DNA of 64,000 bases from Meridianimarinicoccus sp. MJW13 (GCF_014901205.1 NZ_JACNMU010000005.1:1-64000); one strand, 5' to 3'; positions 38,293 to 48,535 are shown, counted from the first letter of the stretch. Numbers and translations are program-made. The notes: generated by a model from the letters alone, not told the origin.

Positions 38293-38886
38293 ATGGAACA
38301 TCTTCGCCTGCACCGCGCGCCGCATCGCCCCGTCCCGCTTTTGCCGGTGATCGGAGAGATGGCGCTGATGCCCGGCCGCGTCCATGAGATCTGCGGCCCG
38401 GCCCGGCGCAGCCTGGCGTTGGAAGTGGCGGCGCGAACCGAGGGGCCGGTGATCTGGATCCGCCCCGAATGGCAGGCCGAACAGCTTAATCCCGAAGGCA
38501 TCGGCGTGGCCGGTCTGCCGGGGCGGCTGATCTTCGTGCAGGCCAAGCGGGCCGAGGATCTGCTGTGGTGTCTTGAGGAAAGCCTGCGGTCGGGCGCGGT
38601 GGCGCTGGCGGTGGCCGAACTGCCCGGCCCGCCGCCGCTGACCCCGGTGCGCCGCCTGCATCTGGCCGCCGAGGCGGGGGCCGAAGCGCGGGGCCGCGCG
38701 CCGCTGGGGCTGATCCTGACACCCGGCACGGGGGGGGCTGGCGGGGTGGAAAGCCGCTGGTCGCTGACCCCGACCCATACCGCCGATCGACTGGGCTGGC
38801 GGCTGGAGCGGTTGCGCGCCCGCACCGCCCCGCCGGCCCGCTGGCAGCTGGACCATCTGCCCACCGCCGCCGCGGCGCTGATGTAG
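38293..38886 (+). CDS. imuA: ImuA-family SOS mutagenesis protein
   Basis: 197 aa. RecA/SulA-like ImuA pattern: GRVHEICGPARRSLALEVAAR near 28-48, PVIWIRPEWQAEQLNPEGI near 52-70 and EESLRSGAVALAVAEL. No intact Walker A. ImuA normally acts with ImuB and DnaE2 in translesion synthesis, and its gene is normally followed by imuB and dnaE2. Here the next gene is YceI, so the cassette is split or partial. The upstream LexA box supports SOS control. Confidence 0.85.
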   Translation: MEHLRLHRAPHRPVPLLPVIGEMALMPGRVHEICGPARRSLALEVAARTEGPVIWIRPEWQAEQLNPEGIGVAGLPGRLIFVQAKRAEDLLWCLEESLRSGAVALAVAELPGPPPLTPVRRLHLAAEAGAEARGRAPLGLILTPGTGGAGGVESRWSLTPTHTADRLGWRLERLRARTAPPARWQLDHLPTAAAALM

Positions 38887-38972
38887 CGACCCGGCCTCAC
38901 GGCCACGCAAGCACGGCCCATGACACGAAAAAGTTTCCCCGACACGGGCCGGTTCTGCGCTACCAGTGGTGC

Positions 38973-39542
38973 ATGTCCCGACTGGCCCGCCTTCTTGGTC
39001 TGCTGATCCTGCTGCCCCTTGGTCCGCTGCTGGCCGAGCCGCGCGACTATGCGCTGGATACTTCCAGCTCGACGGTGGAATTCACCTACTCGCTGGGCGG
39101 AACCCCCGGCACCGGCACCATGCCGGTGGTCCGCGCCGATCTGCGGCTGGACTTCGACCGGGTCGCGAATTCGCGCGCGGTGGTGGAACTGGATGCTGCC
39201 CGCAGCCGCACCAGCGTCGGCTTCGTCACGCAGGCGCTGAAATCGCCGCAGGTGTTGGACACCGCCCGCTTTCCGCTCATCCGCTTCGTCTCGCGCAGGG
39301 TCACGGCCCTTGCGGGCGGCGCGCGGATCACTGGCGATGTCACCCTGCGCGGGGTCACCCGCCCGCTGGTGCTGGATGCGCAGATCTATCGCCAGCGCGG
39401 CACCAACGCCGGCGACCTGAGCCGCCTGTCGGTGCTGCTGACCGGCCAGATCCGGCGCAGCGATTTCGGCGCCTCGGGCTACAGCGATCTGGTGGGCGAT
39501 GTGGTCGGGTTGCGCATCCTCGCGCGGATCGAGGCGCCCTGA
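38973..39542 (+). CDS. YceI-family exported lipocalin-like protein
   Basis: 189 aa. A signal peptide ([21 protein letters not shown]) precedes a beta-rich YceI domain starting [20 protein letters not shown]. Strands with [11 protein letters not shown] and [18 protein letters not shown] are typical. YceI proteins bind isoprenoid-type lipids in the periplasm; the ligand is unknown. It lies between imuA and metG and is probably independent. Confidence 0.9.
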   Translation: MSRLARLLGLLILLPLGPLLAEPRDYALDTSSSTVEFTYSLGGTPGTGTMPVVRADLRLDFDRVANSRAVVELDAARSRTSVGFVTQALKSPQVLDTARFPLIRFVSRRVTALAGGARITGDVTLRGVTRPLVLDAQIYRQRGTNAGDLSRLSVLLTGQIRRSDFGASGYSDLVGDVVGLRILARIEAP

Positions 39543-39624
39543 CCCTCTGCGCCATCTGGCCCTTGCCGCAAAGCTGCGTTACACGGGCGCGGTCGGGCAA
39601 CGGCAGCAGATGGGACAGCGACCA

Positions 39625-41343
39625 ATGGCACGAATTCTGATCACTTCGGCGATCCCCTATATCAACGGGATCAAGCATCTGGGCAATCTGGTGGGCAGCC
39701 AGCTGCCGGCCGATCTTTACGCCCGTTACCAACGCGCCCGCGGCAACGAGGTCATGTTCCTCTGCGCCACCGACGAACACGGCACCCCCGCCGAACTGGC
39801 CGCCGCAAAGGCCGGCCAGCCGGTGGCCGAATACTGCGCCGCGATGCACAAGACCCAATCGGCGTTGGCCGAAGGCTTCCGCCTGTCCTTTGACCATTTC
39901 GGGCGCTCCTCCAGCCCGCAGAACCACAAGCTGACCCAGTATTTCGCGGGCCGTCTGGCCGACAACGGGCTGATCGAGGAAGTCAGCGAGCGTCAGGTCT
40001 ATTCCCATGCCGATGGCCGCTTCCTGCCCGATCGCTATATCGAAGGCACCTGCCCCAATTGCGGCTATGACAAGGCCCGTGGCGACCAGTGCGAGAACTG
40101 CACCAAGCAGCTCGATCCCACCGACCTGATCGACCCGCGCTCGGCCATCTCCGGCTCGACCGATCTGGAAGTGCGCGAGACCAAGCACCTGTATCTGCGC
40201 CAGTCCGCCCTGAAGGATGATCTGGACGCCTGGATCTCCTCCAAGACCGACTGGCCGGTGCTGACCACCTCGATCGCCAAGAAATGGCTGCATGACGGCG
40301 ACGGTCTGCAGGATCGCGGCATCACCCGCGATCTGGACTGGGGCGTGCCGGTCAAACGTGGCGAGGCCGACTGGCCCGGCATGGAAGGCAAGGTCTTCTA
40401 CGTCTGGTTCGATGCCCCCATCGAATACATTGCGGCCAGCGCAGAATGGGCCGAGGCCAACGGCAAGACCGAGGCCGACTGGGAACGCTGGTGGCGCACC
40501 GACAAGGGCGCCGACGACGTGCGCTATGTGCAGTTCATGGGCAAGGACAACGTGCCGTTCCACACCCTGAGCTTCCCGGCGACGATCAAGGGCTCGGGCG
40601 ATCCTTGGAAGCTGGTGGATTACATCAAGTCCTTCAACTACCTGAACTACGATGGTGGTCAGTTCTCGACCAGCCAGGGGCGCGGCGTGTTCATGGATCA
40701 GGCACTGGACATCCTGCCCAGCGACTATTGGCGCTGGTGGCTGCTCAGCCATGCGCCGGAAAACTCCGACAGCGAGTTCACCTGGGAAAATTTCCAGACC
40801 AGCGTGAACAAGGATCTGGCCGACGTCCTGGGCAATTTTGTCAGCCGGATCACCAAGTTCTGCCGGTCGAAATTCGGCGAGGAAGTGCCTGCTGGCGGCA
40901 CCTATGGCGACCGCGAAGCGGCGCTGATCGCGGCGCTGGAAACCCGTGTCGCTGCCTATCAGGATCACATGGACGCCATCGAGATCCGCAAGGCCGCCGC
41001 CGAGCTGCGGGCGATCTGGGTGCTGGGCAACGAATACCTGCAGGACGCCGCCCCCTGGGCGCAGTTCAAGACCGACCCCGAGGCCGCCGCCGCTGTGGTC
41101 CGTCTGGCGCTGAACCTGATCGGGCTCTACGCGGCCTTGTCGGCCCCCTTTATCCCCGATGCCAGCGCCAAGCTGACCGAGGCCATGGCCCTGGGCGACA
41201 GCCCCTGGCCCGAGGACGTGCGCAAGGCGCTGGACCGGATGCAGCCCGGCCATGCCTTCACCGTGCCCGAGGTCCTGTTCGCCAAGATCGCCGACGAGGA
41301 TCGCGAGGACTGGCAATCGCGGTTTTCGGGGGTGCGCGACTAA
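39625..41343 (+). CDS. metG: Methionyl-tRNA synthetase
   Basis: 572 aa. The class I HIGH-type motif is [10 protein letters not shown] (13-22). A zinc knuckle [17 protein letters not shown] lies near 139-155. The KMSKS equivalent is FSTSQGRG near 347, and the anticodon-binding helical domain follows. There is no C-terminal EMAP/dimerisation domain, so the enzyme is probably monomeric. It charges initiator and elongator tRNA-Met. [11 protein letters not shown] is chosen as start; earlier in-frame starts fall within or just after the yceI end. Confidence 0.97.
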   Translation: MARILITSAIPYINGIKHLGNLVGSQLPADLYARYQRARGNEVMFLCATDEHGTPAELAAAKAGQPVAEYCAAMHKTQSALAEGFRLSFDHFGRSSSPQNHKLTQYFAGRLADNGLIEEVSERQVYSHADGRFLPDRYIEGTCPNCGYDKARGDQCENCTKQLDPTDLIDPRSAISGSTDLEVRETKHLYLRQSALKDDLDAWISSKTDWPVLTTSIAKKWLHDGDGLQDRGITRDLDWGVPVKRGEADWPGMEGKVFYVWFDAPIEYIAASAEWAEANGKTEADWERWWRTDKGADDVRYVQFMGKDNVPFHTLSFPATIKGSGDPWKLVDYIKSFNYLNYDGGQFSTSQGRGVFMDQALDILPSDYWRWWLLSHAPENSDSEFTWENFQTSVNKDLADVLGNFVSRITKFCRSKFGEEVPAGGTYGDREAALIAALETRVAAYQDHMDAIEIRKAAAELRAIWVLGNEYLQDAAPWAQFKTDPEAAAAVVRLALNLIGLYAALSAPFIPDASAKLTEAMALGDSPWPEDVRKALDRMQPGHAFTVPEVLFAKIADEDREDWQSRFSGVRD

Positions 41344-41446
41344 GGTCGGGCCGGCAGCTTCTGGACAACTTGCCGCAGTCCCGGCATAGTAGCGGGCGCG
41401 ACAGGTCCGTTTGCGGACAGCAACCGTCGCCGGTGCGGGAGTTGAT

Positions 41447-43048
41447 ATGAAGCGTGTCTTGTTGAACCAGTGGACCGGCAATACCGACGCGGCCTTCGAC
41501 GCATTCTTCGATCAGGCGCCCATCTACATGATTTCCGTCGACGCCGACTGGCGCGTCGTGCGGGTCAGCGAGTTCATGGCCGAGGCCCTGGGCTATGCCG
41601 CCGACGAGATGATCGGCCAACCCTCGTTCGACTTCCTGACGCCGGACAGCCAGGCCAAGGCGCTGGTGCAGGTGGAACAGGAATTCCGCACCCGCGGCAC
41701 CATGGACGGGGCCGAGTATGAATTCCGGCGCAAGGATGGCACCGCCTTGCCGGTGGTCCTGTCGGCCAAGGCGCATATGGGCACCGATGGCCGCATCAAG
41801 CGGGCGCTTGCGGTGATGTACGACAACTCGGAAGCCCGCGCGACCCAGGCCGCCCTGCGCGCCGCCATCGCCGAGGCCGAAGAGGCCAGCAAGGCCAAGT
41901 CCCGCTTTCTGGCCGCCATGAGCCACGAGATCCGCACCCCGATGAATGCCATCCTTGGCTTCACGCAACTGCTGAAGATGTCGGGGCTGGACGAACGCCG
42001 CCAAAGCCATGTGGACGCGATCCAGAGCGCGGGCAGCACCCTGATGAAAATGCTCAACGATCTGCTTGACCTCAGCCAGATCGAGACCGGTCAGTTGAAG
42101 ATCGCGCGGGAAACCTTTGATCTGGACTGTTTTCTGGAGCAGATCGCCGACTGGTGGCAGACCGGCGCCACCGAAAAGGGTCTGCGGATGCGGATCGCCA
42201 AGGATCAGGGCCTGCCCGCCAAGATCATCTCGGACCGCTCGCGCATCCAGCAGGTGCTGAACAACTATCTGGCCAACGCGGTGAAATACACCCGCGAAGG
42301 CCGCATCACCCTGTCCGTGGAAGAGGTCGCCCGCGATGGCGACCGCATGACCATCCGCTTCGAGGTGGACGACACCGGCCCCGGCATGACCCAAGATGAG
42401 CTGGCGCAATTGTTCCGCCCCTTCGTGCAGGTCGGCTCGGGGTTTTCCAACACCTCCACCGGCTGGGGGCTGGGCCTGTCGATCTGCCACGAGATCGCCA
42501 CCGCGATGGAAGCCAAGGTCGGCGTGCAATCGCGGCCCGGCGAAGGCTCGACCTTCTTCTTCGAACTCGACGTGGGCTATGAATGCGCCGACAAGGCCGC
42601 AGAGGCGACCGAGAAGGCCCCGATCATCGTCGATCCCGAACCGCGCCCCGCCGGGCTGGATATCCTGGTGGCCGAGGACAACGACATGAGCCGCGCTCTG
42701 ATGCAGGATCTGCTGACCGAGTTGGGCCACCGGGTCACCATCGCCGAGAACGGCGTGCACGCGGTCAACGCGGTCAAGCGCAAGAAGTTCGATCTGGTGA
42801 TCATGGACGTGATGATGCCGCATATGGACGGCATCAAGGCGACCAAGGAAATCCGCGATGCCGGTCCCATCGGCGAGGTGCCGATCATCGGCTGTTCGGC
42901 GCATGTGCGCGACCAGAACAGCTATCTCAGCGCCGGGATGGATGCCTTCCTGCCCAAGCCCTTCGAACGCACAAGGCTGGAGGCACTGTTGTCGCGCTAT
43001 TCCCGCAACCACCCCACTGGTGCGCGCAGGTCCGTCAAGCACGCCTGA
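41447..43048 (+). CDS. PAS-type hybrid sensor histidine kinase/response regulator
   Basis: 533 aa. A PAS domain (about 12-130) is followed by a coiled helix (130-150), HisKA with MSHEIRTPMNAILGF (phospho-accepting His160), HATPase with NAVKY, DTGPGM and GWGLGLSI, and a C-terminal receiver domain with VAEDND and the acceptor Asp in VIMDVMMPHMDG, then KPF. No membrane segment, so probably cytosolic. The ligand of the PAS domain and the target are unknown; no orphan regulator is adjacent. The start follows GGGAG. Confidence 0.92.
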   Translation: MKRVLLNQWTGNTDAAFDAFFDQAPIYMISVDADWRVVRVSEFMAEALGYAADEMIGQPSFDFLTPDSQAKALVQVEQEFRTRGTMDGAEYEFRRKDGTALPVVLSAKAHMGTDGRIKRALAVMYDNSEARATQAALRAAIAEAEEASKAKSRFLAAMSHEIRTPMNAILGFTQLLKMSGLDERRQSHVDAIQSAGSTLMKMLNDLLDLSQIETGQLKIARETFDLDCFLEQIADWWQTGATEKGLRMRIAKDQGLPAKIISDRSRIQQVLNNYLANAVKYTREGRITLSVEEVARDGDRMTIRFEVDDTGPGMTQDELAQLFRPFVQVGSGFSNTSTGWGLGLSICHEIATAMEAKVGVQSRPGEGSTFFFELDVGYECADKAAEATEKAPIIVDPEPRPAGLDILVAEDNDMSRALMQDLLTELGHRVTIAENGVHAVNAVKRKKFDLVIMDVMMPHMDGIKATKEIRDAGPIGEVPIIGCSAHVRDQNSYLSAGMDAFLPKPFERTRLEALLSRYSRNHPTGARRSVKHA

Positions 43049-43137
43049 CGCCCCCCGCCCGCCGTTCGCCGCCGAGTCGCCTGCGTCACCCTTTTTATCA
43101 TGGTTGCTTCACGATCCTTGGCGTAAGGGCTTGACCC

Positions 43138-43992
43138 ATGACGCCCGATGTCCCCTCCCGCCGGCCGCGGTATCGCACCCTGTTCCTGTCCGACATCCAC
43201 CTCGGGACGCGGGGCTGCCAGGCCGACATGCTGCTGGATTTCCTGCGCCGTCACGACGCCGACCGGATCGTGCTGGTCGGTGACATCTTCGACGGCTGGC
43301 GGTTGCGGCGCGGCTGGCACTGGCCGCAGTCCCACAACAACGTCATCGAGGCGCTGCTGGCCAAGGCCCATGCCGGCGTGCCCATCACCTATATCCCCGG
43401 CAACCATGACGAGATCATGCGCAACTATGTCGGCACCCATTTCGGCGGCATCGAAGTCAAGATCACCCATGAGCATCTGACCGCTGACGGGCGCCGCTTT
43501 CTGGTGACCCATGGCGACCAGTACGACGTGGTGGTGGTGAACGCCAAGTGGCTCGCCCATCTGGGCGACCGCGCCTACAAGTTCGTGCTGGGGGCCAATA
43601 CGTGGCTCAACCGGGTGCGGCGGCTGTGGGGCGGGCAGTACTGGTCGTTGTCCAACTGGGCCAAGCAGACCGTCAAACGCGCGGTGAACTTCATCGGCGA
43701 ATACGAGTCCGTGCTGGCGGATGAAGCCGTGCGCGGCGGCTATGACGGGATCATCTGCGGCCATATCCACAAGGCCGAACTGACCCAGGTCGGCGGCGTG
43801 GAGTACCTCAACTGCGGCGACTGGGTCGAAAGCTGCACCGCCATCGTCGAGCGTCCTGACGGCACGCTGAAGCTGATCGACTGGGCCCGCAAGACCCGAC
43901 AGGCCAACCATCGCCGCAAGTTGAAGGCCAAGGCCACAGAACGCGGCGCGGCGCCCCATGAAAAGACCGAAGACTCCGAACCCGCCGCCTGA
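43138..43992 (+). CDS. LpxH-like metallophosphoesterase
   Basis: 284 aa. The calcineurin-like metal motifs are in order: FLSDIHLGTRG (16-26), LVGDIFDGW (46-54), GNHDE near 87, THGDQYD near 124 and CGHIHKAE near 207. It belongs to the UDP-2,3-diacylglucosamine diphosphatase-related group (COG2908) and may serve lipid A synthesis, but this group also contains phosphatases of other function. A basic C-terminal tail (KAKATERG) is present. Confidence 0.85.
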   Translation: MTPDVPSRRPRYRTLFLSDIHLGTRGCQADMLLDFLRRHDADRIVLVGDIFDGWRLRRGWHWPQSHNNVIEALLAKAHAGVPITYIPGNHDEIMRNYVGTHFGGIEVKITHEHLTADGRRFLVTHGDQYDVVVVNAKWLAHLGDRAYKFVLGANTWLNRVRRLWGGQYWSLSNWAKQTVKRAVNFIGEYESVLADEAVRGGYDGIICGHIHKAELTQVGGVEYLNCGDWVESCTAIVERPDGTLKLIDWARKTRQANHRRKLKAKATERGAAPHEKTEDSEPAA

Positions 43993-44563
43993 GCGGACAC
44001 GATTGGCATCCCATGACGTAAACCGATCTCGCCTGCGGGCAGTTGGGCGACGCCGTTCACCGGAATTCCGCACTCAGCCGCAACGGATTGCGTGAACGGG
44101 TGTTTTCGAAACTGTGTCAGGGTCTGGGCTATGCCCAGTAGCCGACATGGTGGATCTGTTGCCCGTGCCTGTGGCGTTGGTGGGACAGCAAGCAGGGTCT
44201 TCCGGGCCGCGACCCGTTGATCGCCGATCTGGACGCCCCCCCGGCGGTTGGGTGTCGGAGGTCACCGCCCCGCGCCGATCCAACGCAGGTTCTCGCCGGT
44301 CTGGCGCGTGACACCGGCGGGACGGCTTGCGTGCATCCTCCGTTTCGCGGCCATGCGGTGGCGGGAAAAATTCCCACCGATCGATATATCCTTCGTCGTA
44401 ACCTCTGCAGTGCACGTCGGCACATCATGGTCCGACCCGTGCAAAGGCGCGGGGCAAACGCAGGCCAGGTGATGTCAGACACCGGCGCTATTCAGCGAAA
44501 ATCGCGGATCTGGCAAGCCCTGCCCCGATCTTCCCGGTCTGCCCGTCGCTGGGGGCAATCGCC
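43993..44563. other. 571-bp gap between the LpxH-like gene and rlmE
   Basis: No convincing gene on either strand; open frames here have no recognisable motifs. A perfect small hairpin CTGGGC-TAT-GCCCAG lies at 44124-44138. Some AT-richer stretches (around 44370-44400) differ from the flanking genes. Gene remnant, regulatory RNA or simple spacer cannot be told apart by eye. Confidence 0.5.
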
Positions 44564-45286
44564 CTAGTCGGCTTCAGAAGGGGACCGCCCCTTGTACCCG
44601 GTGGCCACCACGAACTTTTCGGAACTGTCGGACCGCGACGCGGGCGGCTTCACGTTGGCAACCTTGGTGAAACGCTTTTTCAGCAGGGACTGAAGCTCGC
44701 TTTCGGCACCGCCAGCCAGCACCTTGGCGACGAAGGTACCGCCTTCTTCCAGCACGTCGAAAGCCAGTTGGGCGGCAGCCTCGCACAGGGCCACGATGCG
44801 CAAATGGTCGGTCTGCTTGTGGCCGGAACTGGCCGCCGCCATGTCCGACATGACCACATCTGCAGGCCCGCCCAGCCATTCCTTGACCAGTTCGTCGGCG
44901 CCATCGGCCAGGAAGTCCAGCACGTGGATTTCGGCCCCGGGGATCGGTTCGACCTCCTGCAGGTCCAGGCCGATGACCCGGCCCACTTTCTTGCCCTGTT
45001 TCTCGCCCAGAGAGTTGACCCGCCGCACCGCGACCTGGCACCAGCCGCCCGGCGCACAGCCCAGATCAACGACGCGCGCGCCGGGCACGAGGAAGCGGTA
45101 CTTGTCGTCCAGTTCCAGGATCTTGAACGCCGCCCGCCCGCGATAGCCCTCAGCCTTGGCCCGCTGGACGTAAGGGTCGTTCAACTGCCGCTCCAGCCAG
45201 CGCGTCGAGGACAGCTTGCGCCCCCGCGCCGTCTTGACCCGCACCCGCAAGTCGCGCATGCCGCGCCCGCTTGTATTCTTAGCCAT
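44564..45286 (-). CDS. rlmE: 23S rRNA 2'-O-ribose methyltransferase RlmE (FtsJ)
   Basis: 240 aa. S-adenosylmethionine motif [11 protein letters not shown] (about 73-83). The KDKE-type catalytic residues are visible: Lys55 ([12 protein letters not shown]), Asp in [12 protein letters not shown], Lys in FVAKVLAGG and Glu in the C-terminal SSEKFVV. It methylates U2552 of 23S rRNA in the A-loop during late 50S assembly. The N-terminal 30 residues are basic. It is preceded by ppx in the same direction with a 12-bp gap, so probably one operon. Confidence 0.95.
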   Translation of the reverse strand: MAKNTSGRGMRDLRVRVKTARGRKLSSTRWLERQLNDPYVQRAKAEGYRGRAAFKILELDDKYRFLVPGARVVDLGCAPGGWCQVAVRRVNSLGEKQGKKVGRVIGLDLQEVEPIPGAEIHVLDFLADGADELVKEWLGGPADVVMSDMAAASSGHKQTDHLRIVALCEAAAQLAFDVLEEGGTFVAKVLAGGAESELQSLLKKRFTKVANVKPPASRSDSSEKFVVATGYKGRSPSEAD

Positions 45287-45298
45287 TGGTCTTGCCTC

Positions 45299-46417
45299 TC
45301 AGCCTTTGGCCTTTTCGTGGCCTTTGGGCGAAAACAGCCCGTCCGCGCTCATCTGTGCGTAAAGCAGCCCTTCGCGCAAACCCCGATCCGCCACCGACAG
45401 CCGGTCGGTCGGCCACAGCCGCATCAGCGCCTGCAGGATCGCCGCACCGGGCATGATCAGCGTGTGCCGGTCGCGCCCGATGCGCGGATCGCTGCGCCGC
45501 CCGTCCGGGCCCAGCCGCAGGTAGTCGTGGATCACCGCGTCGATCTGGTCGGAACTCAGCACCAGCCCATCCACCAGCGACCGGTCATAGCGGCGCAGCC
45601 CCAGATGCGAGGCCGCCACCGTGGTCACCGTGCCCGAGGTGCCGACAATCTGGAATCCGGCGCGGGTGTGATCCTTGGTGTAGGGCGCGAAGTCTGCCAG
45701 ATGCTCCTCGAAGAACCAGCTCATCAGCGCAAAGGCCCCGGCATCGTCCTCAACATCCGAGAACTTGTCGCGCAGCGTCGCCACCCCCAGCGGCACCGAG
45801 ATCCAGTCCACCACCCGCACCCCGTTGCCGAGATCGGCAAACGACTGTTTGTGCATCGCCATGATCGCCGCCGACCGCCCCCCGGTCGGTACCGCCGACA
45901 GGTCGATCCAGACCAGTTCGGTCGAGCCGCCGCCGATGTCCACCACCAGCAATTGTTCCGACGTTTCCTGCACCAGCGGGCCGCAACTGACGACCGCAAG
46001 GCGGGCTTCTTCCTCGGGCGTGATGACATCCAGCGTCAGCCCGGTTTCGCGCCGGACCTGGTTGATAAAGGCATTGCCATTGCGGGCACGGCGGCAGGCT
46101 TCGGTCGCCACCAGCCGCATCCGGGTGACGCCATGCTGTTCCAGCTTGCGGCGGCAGACGCGCAGCGCCTGCACCGTGCGTTTCACAGATATGCGAGAAA
46201 GGGCACCGGATGCTTCCAACCCGGCCCCCAACTGGACAGCCTTGGAAAAGCTGTCGATCACGCGCAACTGGTCGCCCTCAGCGCGGGCGATCAGCATACG
46301 ACAACTGTTCGTTCCCAGATCGAGCGCCGCGTAAGGCTCTCTGGAAACGGGAGACGCACCGGCGGGCTCGACCGTTTTCGGGATCGCCGCCGCGCGCCTG
46401 GAACGCCTGGGCGTCAT
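45299..46417 (-). CDS. ppx: Exopolyphosphatase / pppGpp phosphohydrolase family (Ppx/GppA)
   Basis: 372 aa. ASKHA fold with phosphate loop ALDLGTNSCRMLIA (30-43), the second loop VVDIGGGSTELVW near 166 and GTSGTVTT near 255. Shorter than E. coli Ppx (513 aa), it lacks the C-terminal HD-like domain, as usual for this alphaproteobacterial group. It hydrolyses polyphosphate and/or the 5' phosphate of pppGpp; which one is not evident. An N-terminal basic extension of about 25 residues precedes the domain. Confidence 0.9.
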   Translation of the reverse strand: MTPRRSRRAAAIPKTVEPAGASPVSREPYAALDLGTNSCRMLIARAEGDQLRVIDSFSKAVQLGAGLEASGALSRISVKRTVQALRVCRRKLEQHGVTRMRLVATEACRRARNGNAFINQVRRETGLTLDVITPEEEARLAVVSCGPLVQETSEQLLVVDIGGGSTELVWIDLSAVPTGGRSAAIMAMHKQSFADLGNGVRVVDWISVPLGVATLRDKFSDVEDDAGAFALMSWFFEEHLADFAPYTKDHTRAGFQIVGTSGTVTTVAASHLGLRRYDRSLVDGLVLSSDQIDAVIHDYLRLGPDGRRSDPRIGRDRHTLIMPGAAILQALMRLWPTDRLSVADRGLREGLLYAQMSADGLFSPKGHEKAKG

Positions 46418-46593
46418 CTGCGCCCTCCATCGCTAGTTGAGGCCAACTTAAGCGTGACACTTCTGCGACGCAAGCGCGCATGATCGTCCGCGGCAGCGAA
46501 CAAGGTCGCGGAATACGGCCGCGGTGTCGAAATCCGACCTTGGCGCGGACAGGCGACCTGTTACCGCTGGGACAGGTTCAATTGGTGTCGTTC

Positions 46594-46890
46594 ATGGCAG
46601 ATGTGATCATCGTTTACTGGCGCGATATCCCGGCGCAGGTCATCGTGGGGCGCGGACGGCGCGGGGTGAAACGCGCCCTGCCCGAACGCTTCGAACAGGC
46701 CATCGACCGGGCCGCGATGAAGGCCGGCATGGCGGGCACCGACGACTACCTTGCGCAATGGCGCAAGGCCGACCCGATCCCGGTCGACGGCGATGACACC
46801 ACCGCCGCCGACACCACTGCCGCGGCGCTGGATGCCGAATTTGATACCGCGCGCCTGAAGGCGCTGATCGACAACCACGGCTGGGCATGA
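46594..46890 (+). CDS. Virulence_fact-family small protein of the one-carbon module
   Basis: 98 aa, MADVIIVYWRDIPAQVIVGRGRRGVKRALPERFEQAIDRAAM, matching the small Virulence_fact family (PF13769). Despite the name its role is unknown. In Rhodobacteraceae it is found next to the MetF-like and corrinoid-methyltransferase genes, as here, suggesting a part in that C1 pathway. Its stop overlaps the longer possible start of the next gene. Earlier in-frame starts lack conservation. Confidence 0.75.
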   Translation: MADVIIVYWRDIPAQVIVGRGRRGVKRALPERFEQAIDRAAMKAGMAGTDDYLAQWRKADPIPVDGDDTTAADTTAAALDAEFDTARLKALIDNHGWA

Positions 46891-46916
46891 GCCCAAGGAC
46901 CATCTGGGAGAAAGCC

Positions 46917-47861
46917 ATGGCGCTTCTGAACTTCAAACCTCGGACCACCGCCTCTGTGGCCCAGGCGCCGCGCACATCGGGCCAGCTTGAGGCCCTGATG
47001 GACGGGTTCTCGATCGAGGTGATGCCGCGCACCGCCGAGAAGGTCGAGGATTTCCGCGCCCTGCTGCCCGCCGGCACCCGCGTCTACATCGCCCATATCG
47101 ACGGCACCCCGATCGAGGACATGGTCGCCACCGCCGCCCGTCTGGCACGCGACGGCTTTGCCGTGATGCCGCATTTCCCGGCCCGGATCATCCGCGACAA
47201 GGCCACGCTGGGAGACTGGATCGCCCGCTATCAGGGCGAGGCCGGGGTCGATCAGGCACTGCTGCTGGCCGGTGGCGTGGCCGCGCCGAAGGGCGACTTC
47301 CATAGCTCGATGCAACTGATGGAGACCGGGCTGTTCGACAAGGCCGGGTTCAAACGCCTGCACGTGGCGGGCCATCCCGAGGGCAGCCGCGACATCGATC
47401 CCGACGGTGGCGACAAGATGGTGATGGAGGCGCTGCGCTGGAAACAGGCGTTCGCGGCGCGCACTGATGCGAAAATGGCCATCGCCACCCAGTTCTGCTT
47501 CGAGGCCGCGCCGGTCATCGCCTGGGCCGACCGGCTGGCCGCCGAAGGCATCGACCTGCCGATCCACATCGGCGTGGCCGGCCCCGCCAAGCTGCAGACC
47601 ATGATCAAGTTCGCCATCACCTGCGGCGTCGGCCCCTCGCTGCGGGTGCTGCAACGCCGCGCCCGTGATGTGACCAAGCTGGTGCTGCCGTTCGAACCCA
47701 TCGACTTCCTGTCGGATCTCGCGGCCCACAAGGCCGCGCATCCGGACTTCTCCATCGCGCGGGTGCATTTCTTTCCGCTGGGCGGCATCAAGACCACCTG
47801 TGAGTGGACCCGCGCCCATGGCGGTGCGTCGGGCCAACCTGCCGCGATCGCCGCCGCCTGA
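46917..47861 (+). CDS. MetF-like methylenetetrahydrofolate reductase
   Basis: 314 aa. TIM-barrel flavoprotein pattern of MTHFR: FSIEVMPRTAEKVEDF near 34, HIDGTPIEDMVATAARLA near 60, LLLAGGVAAPKGDFHSS near 116 and ATQFCFEA near 185. It reduces methylene- to methyl-tetrahydrofolate, or runs in reverse when methyl groups enter from corrinoid proteins. The ATG at 46917 follows GGGAG by 6 nt and is preferred over one at 46887. Divergence from standard MetF and the genomic context suggest a dedicated catabolic role. Its stop shares an A with the next start. Confidence 0.85.
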   Translation: MALLNFKPRTTASVAQAPRTSGQLEALMDGFSIEVMPRTAEKVEDFRALLPAGTRVYIAHIDGTPIEDMVATAARLARDGFAVMPHFPARIIRDKATLGDWIARYQGEAGVDQALLLAGGVAAPKGDFHSSMQLMETGLFDKAGFKRLHVAGHPEGSRDIDPDGGDKMVMEALRWKQAFAARTDAKMAIATQFCFEAAPVIAWADRLAAEGIDLPIHIGVAGPAKLQTMIKFAITCGVGPSLRVLQRRARDVTKLVLPFEPIDFLSDLAAHKAAHPDFSIARVHFFPLGGIKTTCEWTRAHGGASGQPAAIAAA

Positions 47862-48535
47862 TGCCATCGCCCGTCCAGACTGCCGCGCTGCTGTTCGATC
47901 TGGACGGCACCTTGCTGCACTCTGATCCGTTGCACGCGCAGATCTTCATCGACCTGTTTGCCGCCCGTGGCGTCGCCATCGACGACGCCTATTACCTGCG
48001 CCACATGCACGGCCGTCTGAACGAGGATATCTTCACCGAGTTCTTCCCCGACGAAGATGCCGCGCAACTGTCATGGGACAAGGAAGCGGCCTTCCGCGAC
48101 CGGCTGGGCGGCGCGGCCCCCGCCACCGCCGGGGTCGAACCCCTGCTGGCCCGCGCCCGTGCCGATGGGCTGGGCCTTGCCGTGGTCACCAACGCCCCGC
48201 GCATCAACGCCGAGGTCATGCTGGCCGCCATCGGCCTGGCCGACGCCTTCGACACCCTTGTCATCGGCGACGAATGTGATCGGGGCAAACCGCATCCCGA
48301 CCCCTATCTGGCCGCCATGGCAGCGCTGAACGCCGATCCCGCCCGCTGCATTGCCTTCGAAGACAGCCCTTCGGGCGTACACTCTGCTGCGGCTTCGGGT
48401 GCCTACACCGTCGGGCTGGAAAGCTCGCTGGATGCCGACAGCCTGCGCGATGCGGGTGCGGCGATGACCATCAAGGATTTCACTGCCCCCGCGCTCGGCC
48501 CCATGCTCGACCGCCTTACAGGAGCCCGCCCATGA
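47861..48535 (+). CDS. HAD-family hydrolase (beta-phosphoglucomutase-like)
   Basis: 224 aa. Motif I FDLDGTLLHSD (about 12-22), a helical cap, motif II VVTNAPR near 110, and KPHPDPYLAAM with a later AFEDSPSGVHSA. This is the GPH/beta-PGM subfamily; the substrate is unknown. It overlaps its neighbours on both sides (TGATG, ATGA), so it is translationally coupled within the one-carbon operon, where it may repair or recycle a phosphorylated by-product. That role is inference. Confidence 0.85.
   Translation: MPSPVQTAALLFDLDGTLLHSDPLHAQIFIDLFAARGVAIDDAYYLRHMHGRLNEDIFTEFFPDEDAAQLSWDKEAAFRDRLGGAAPATAGVEPLLARARADGLGLAVVTNAPRINAEVMLAAIGLADAFDTLVIGDECDRGKPHPDPYLAAMAALNADPARCIAFEDSPSGVHSAAASGAYTVGLESSLDADSLRDAGAAMTIKDFTAPALGPMLDRLTGARP

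Noticed and set aside
39355-43042. Two long minus-strand frames opposite metG and the hybrid kinase
   Set aside because: Antisense to well-identified genes, with low-complexity composition and no motifs.
41447-43048. Hybrid kinase as CckA
   Set aside because: It has a single PAS and no N-terminal membrane segments, unlike CckA, so it was left as an unnamed hybrid kinase.
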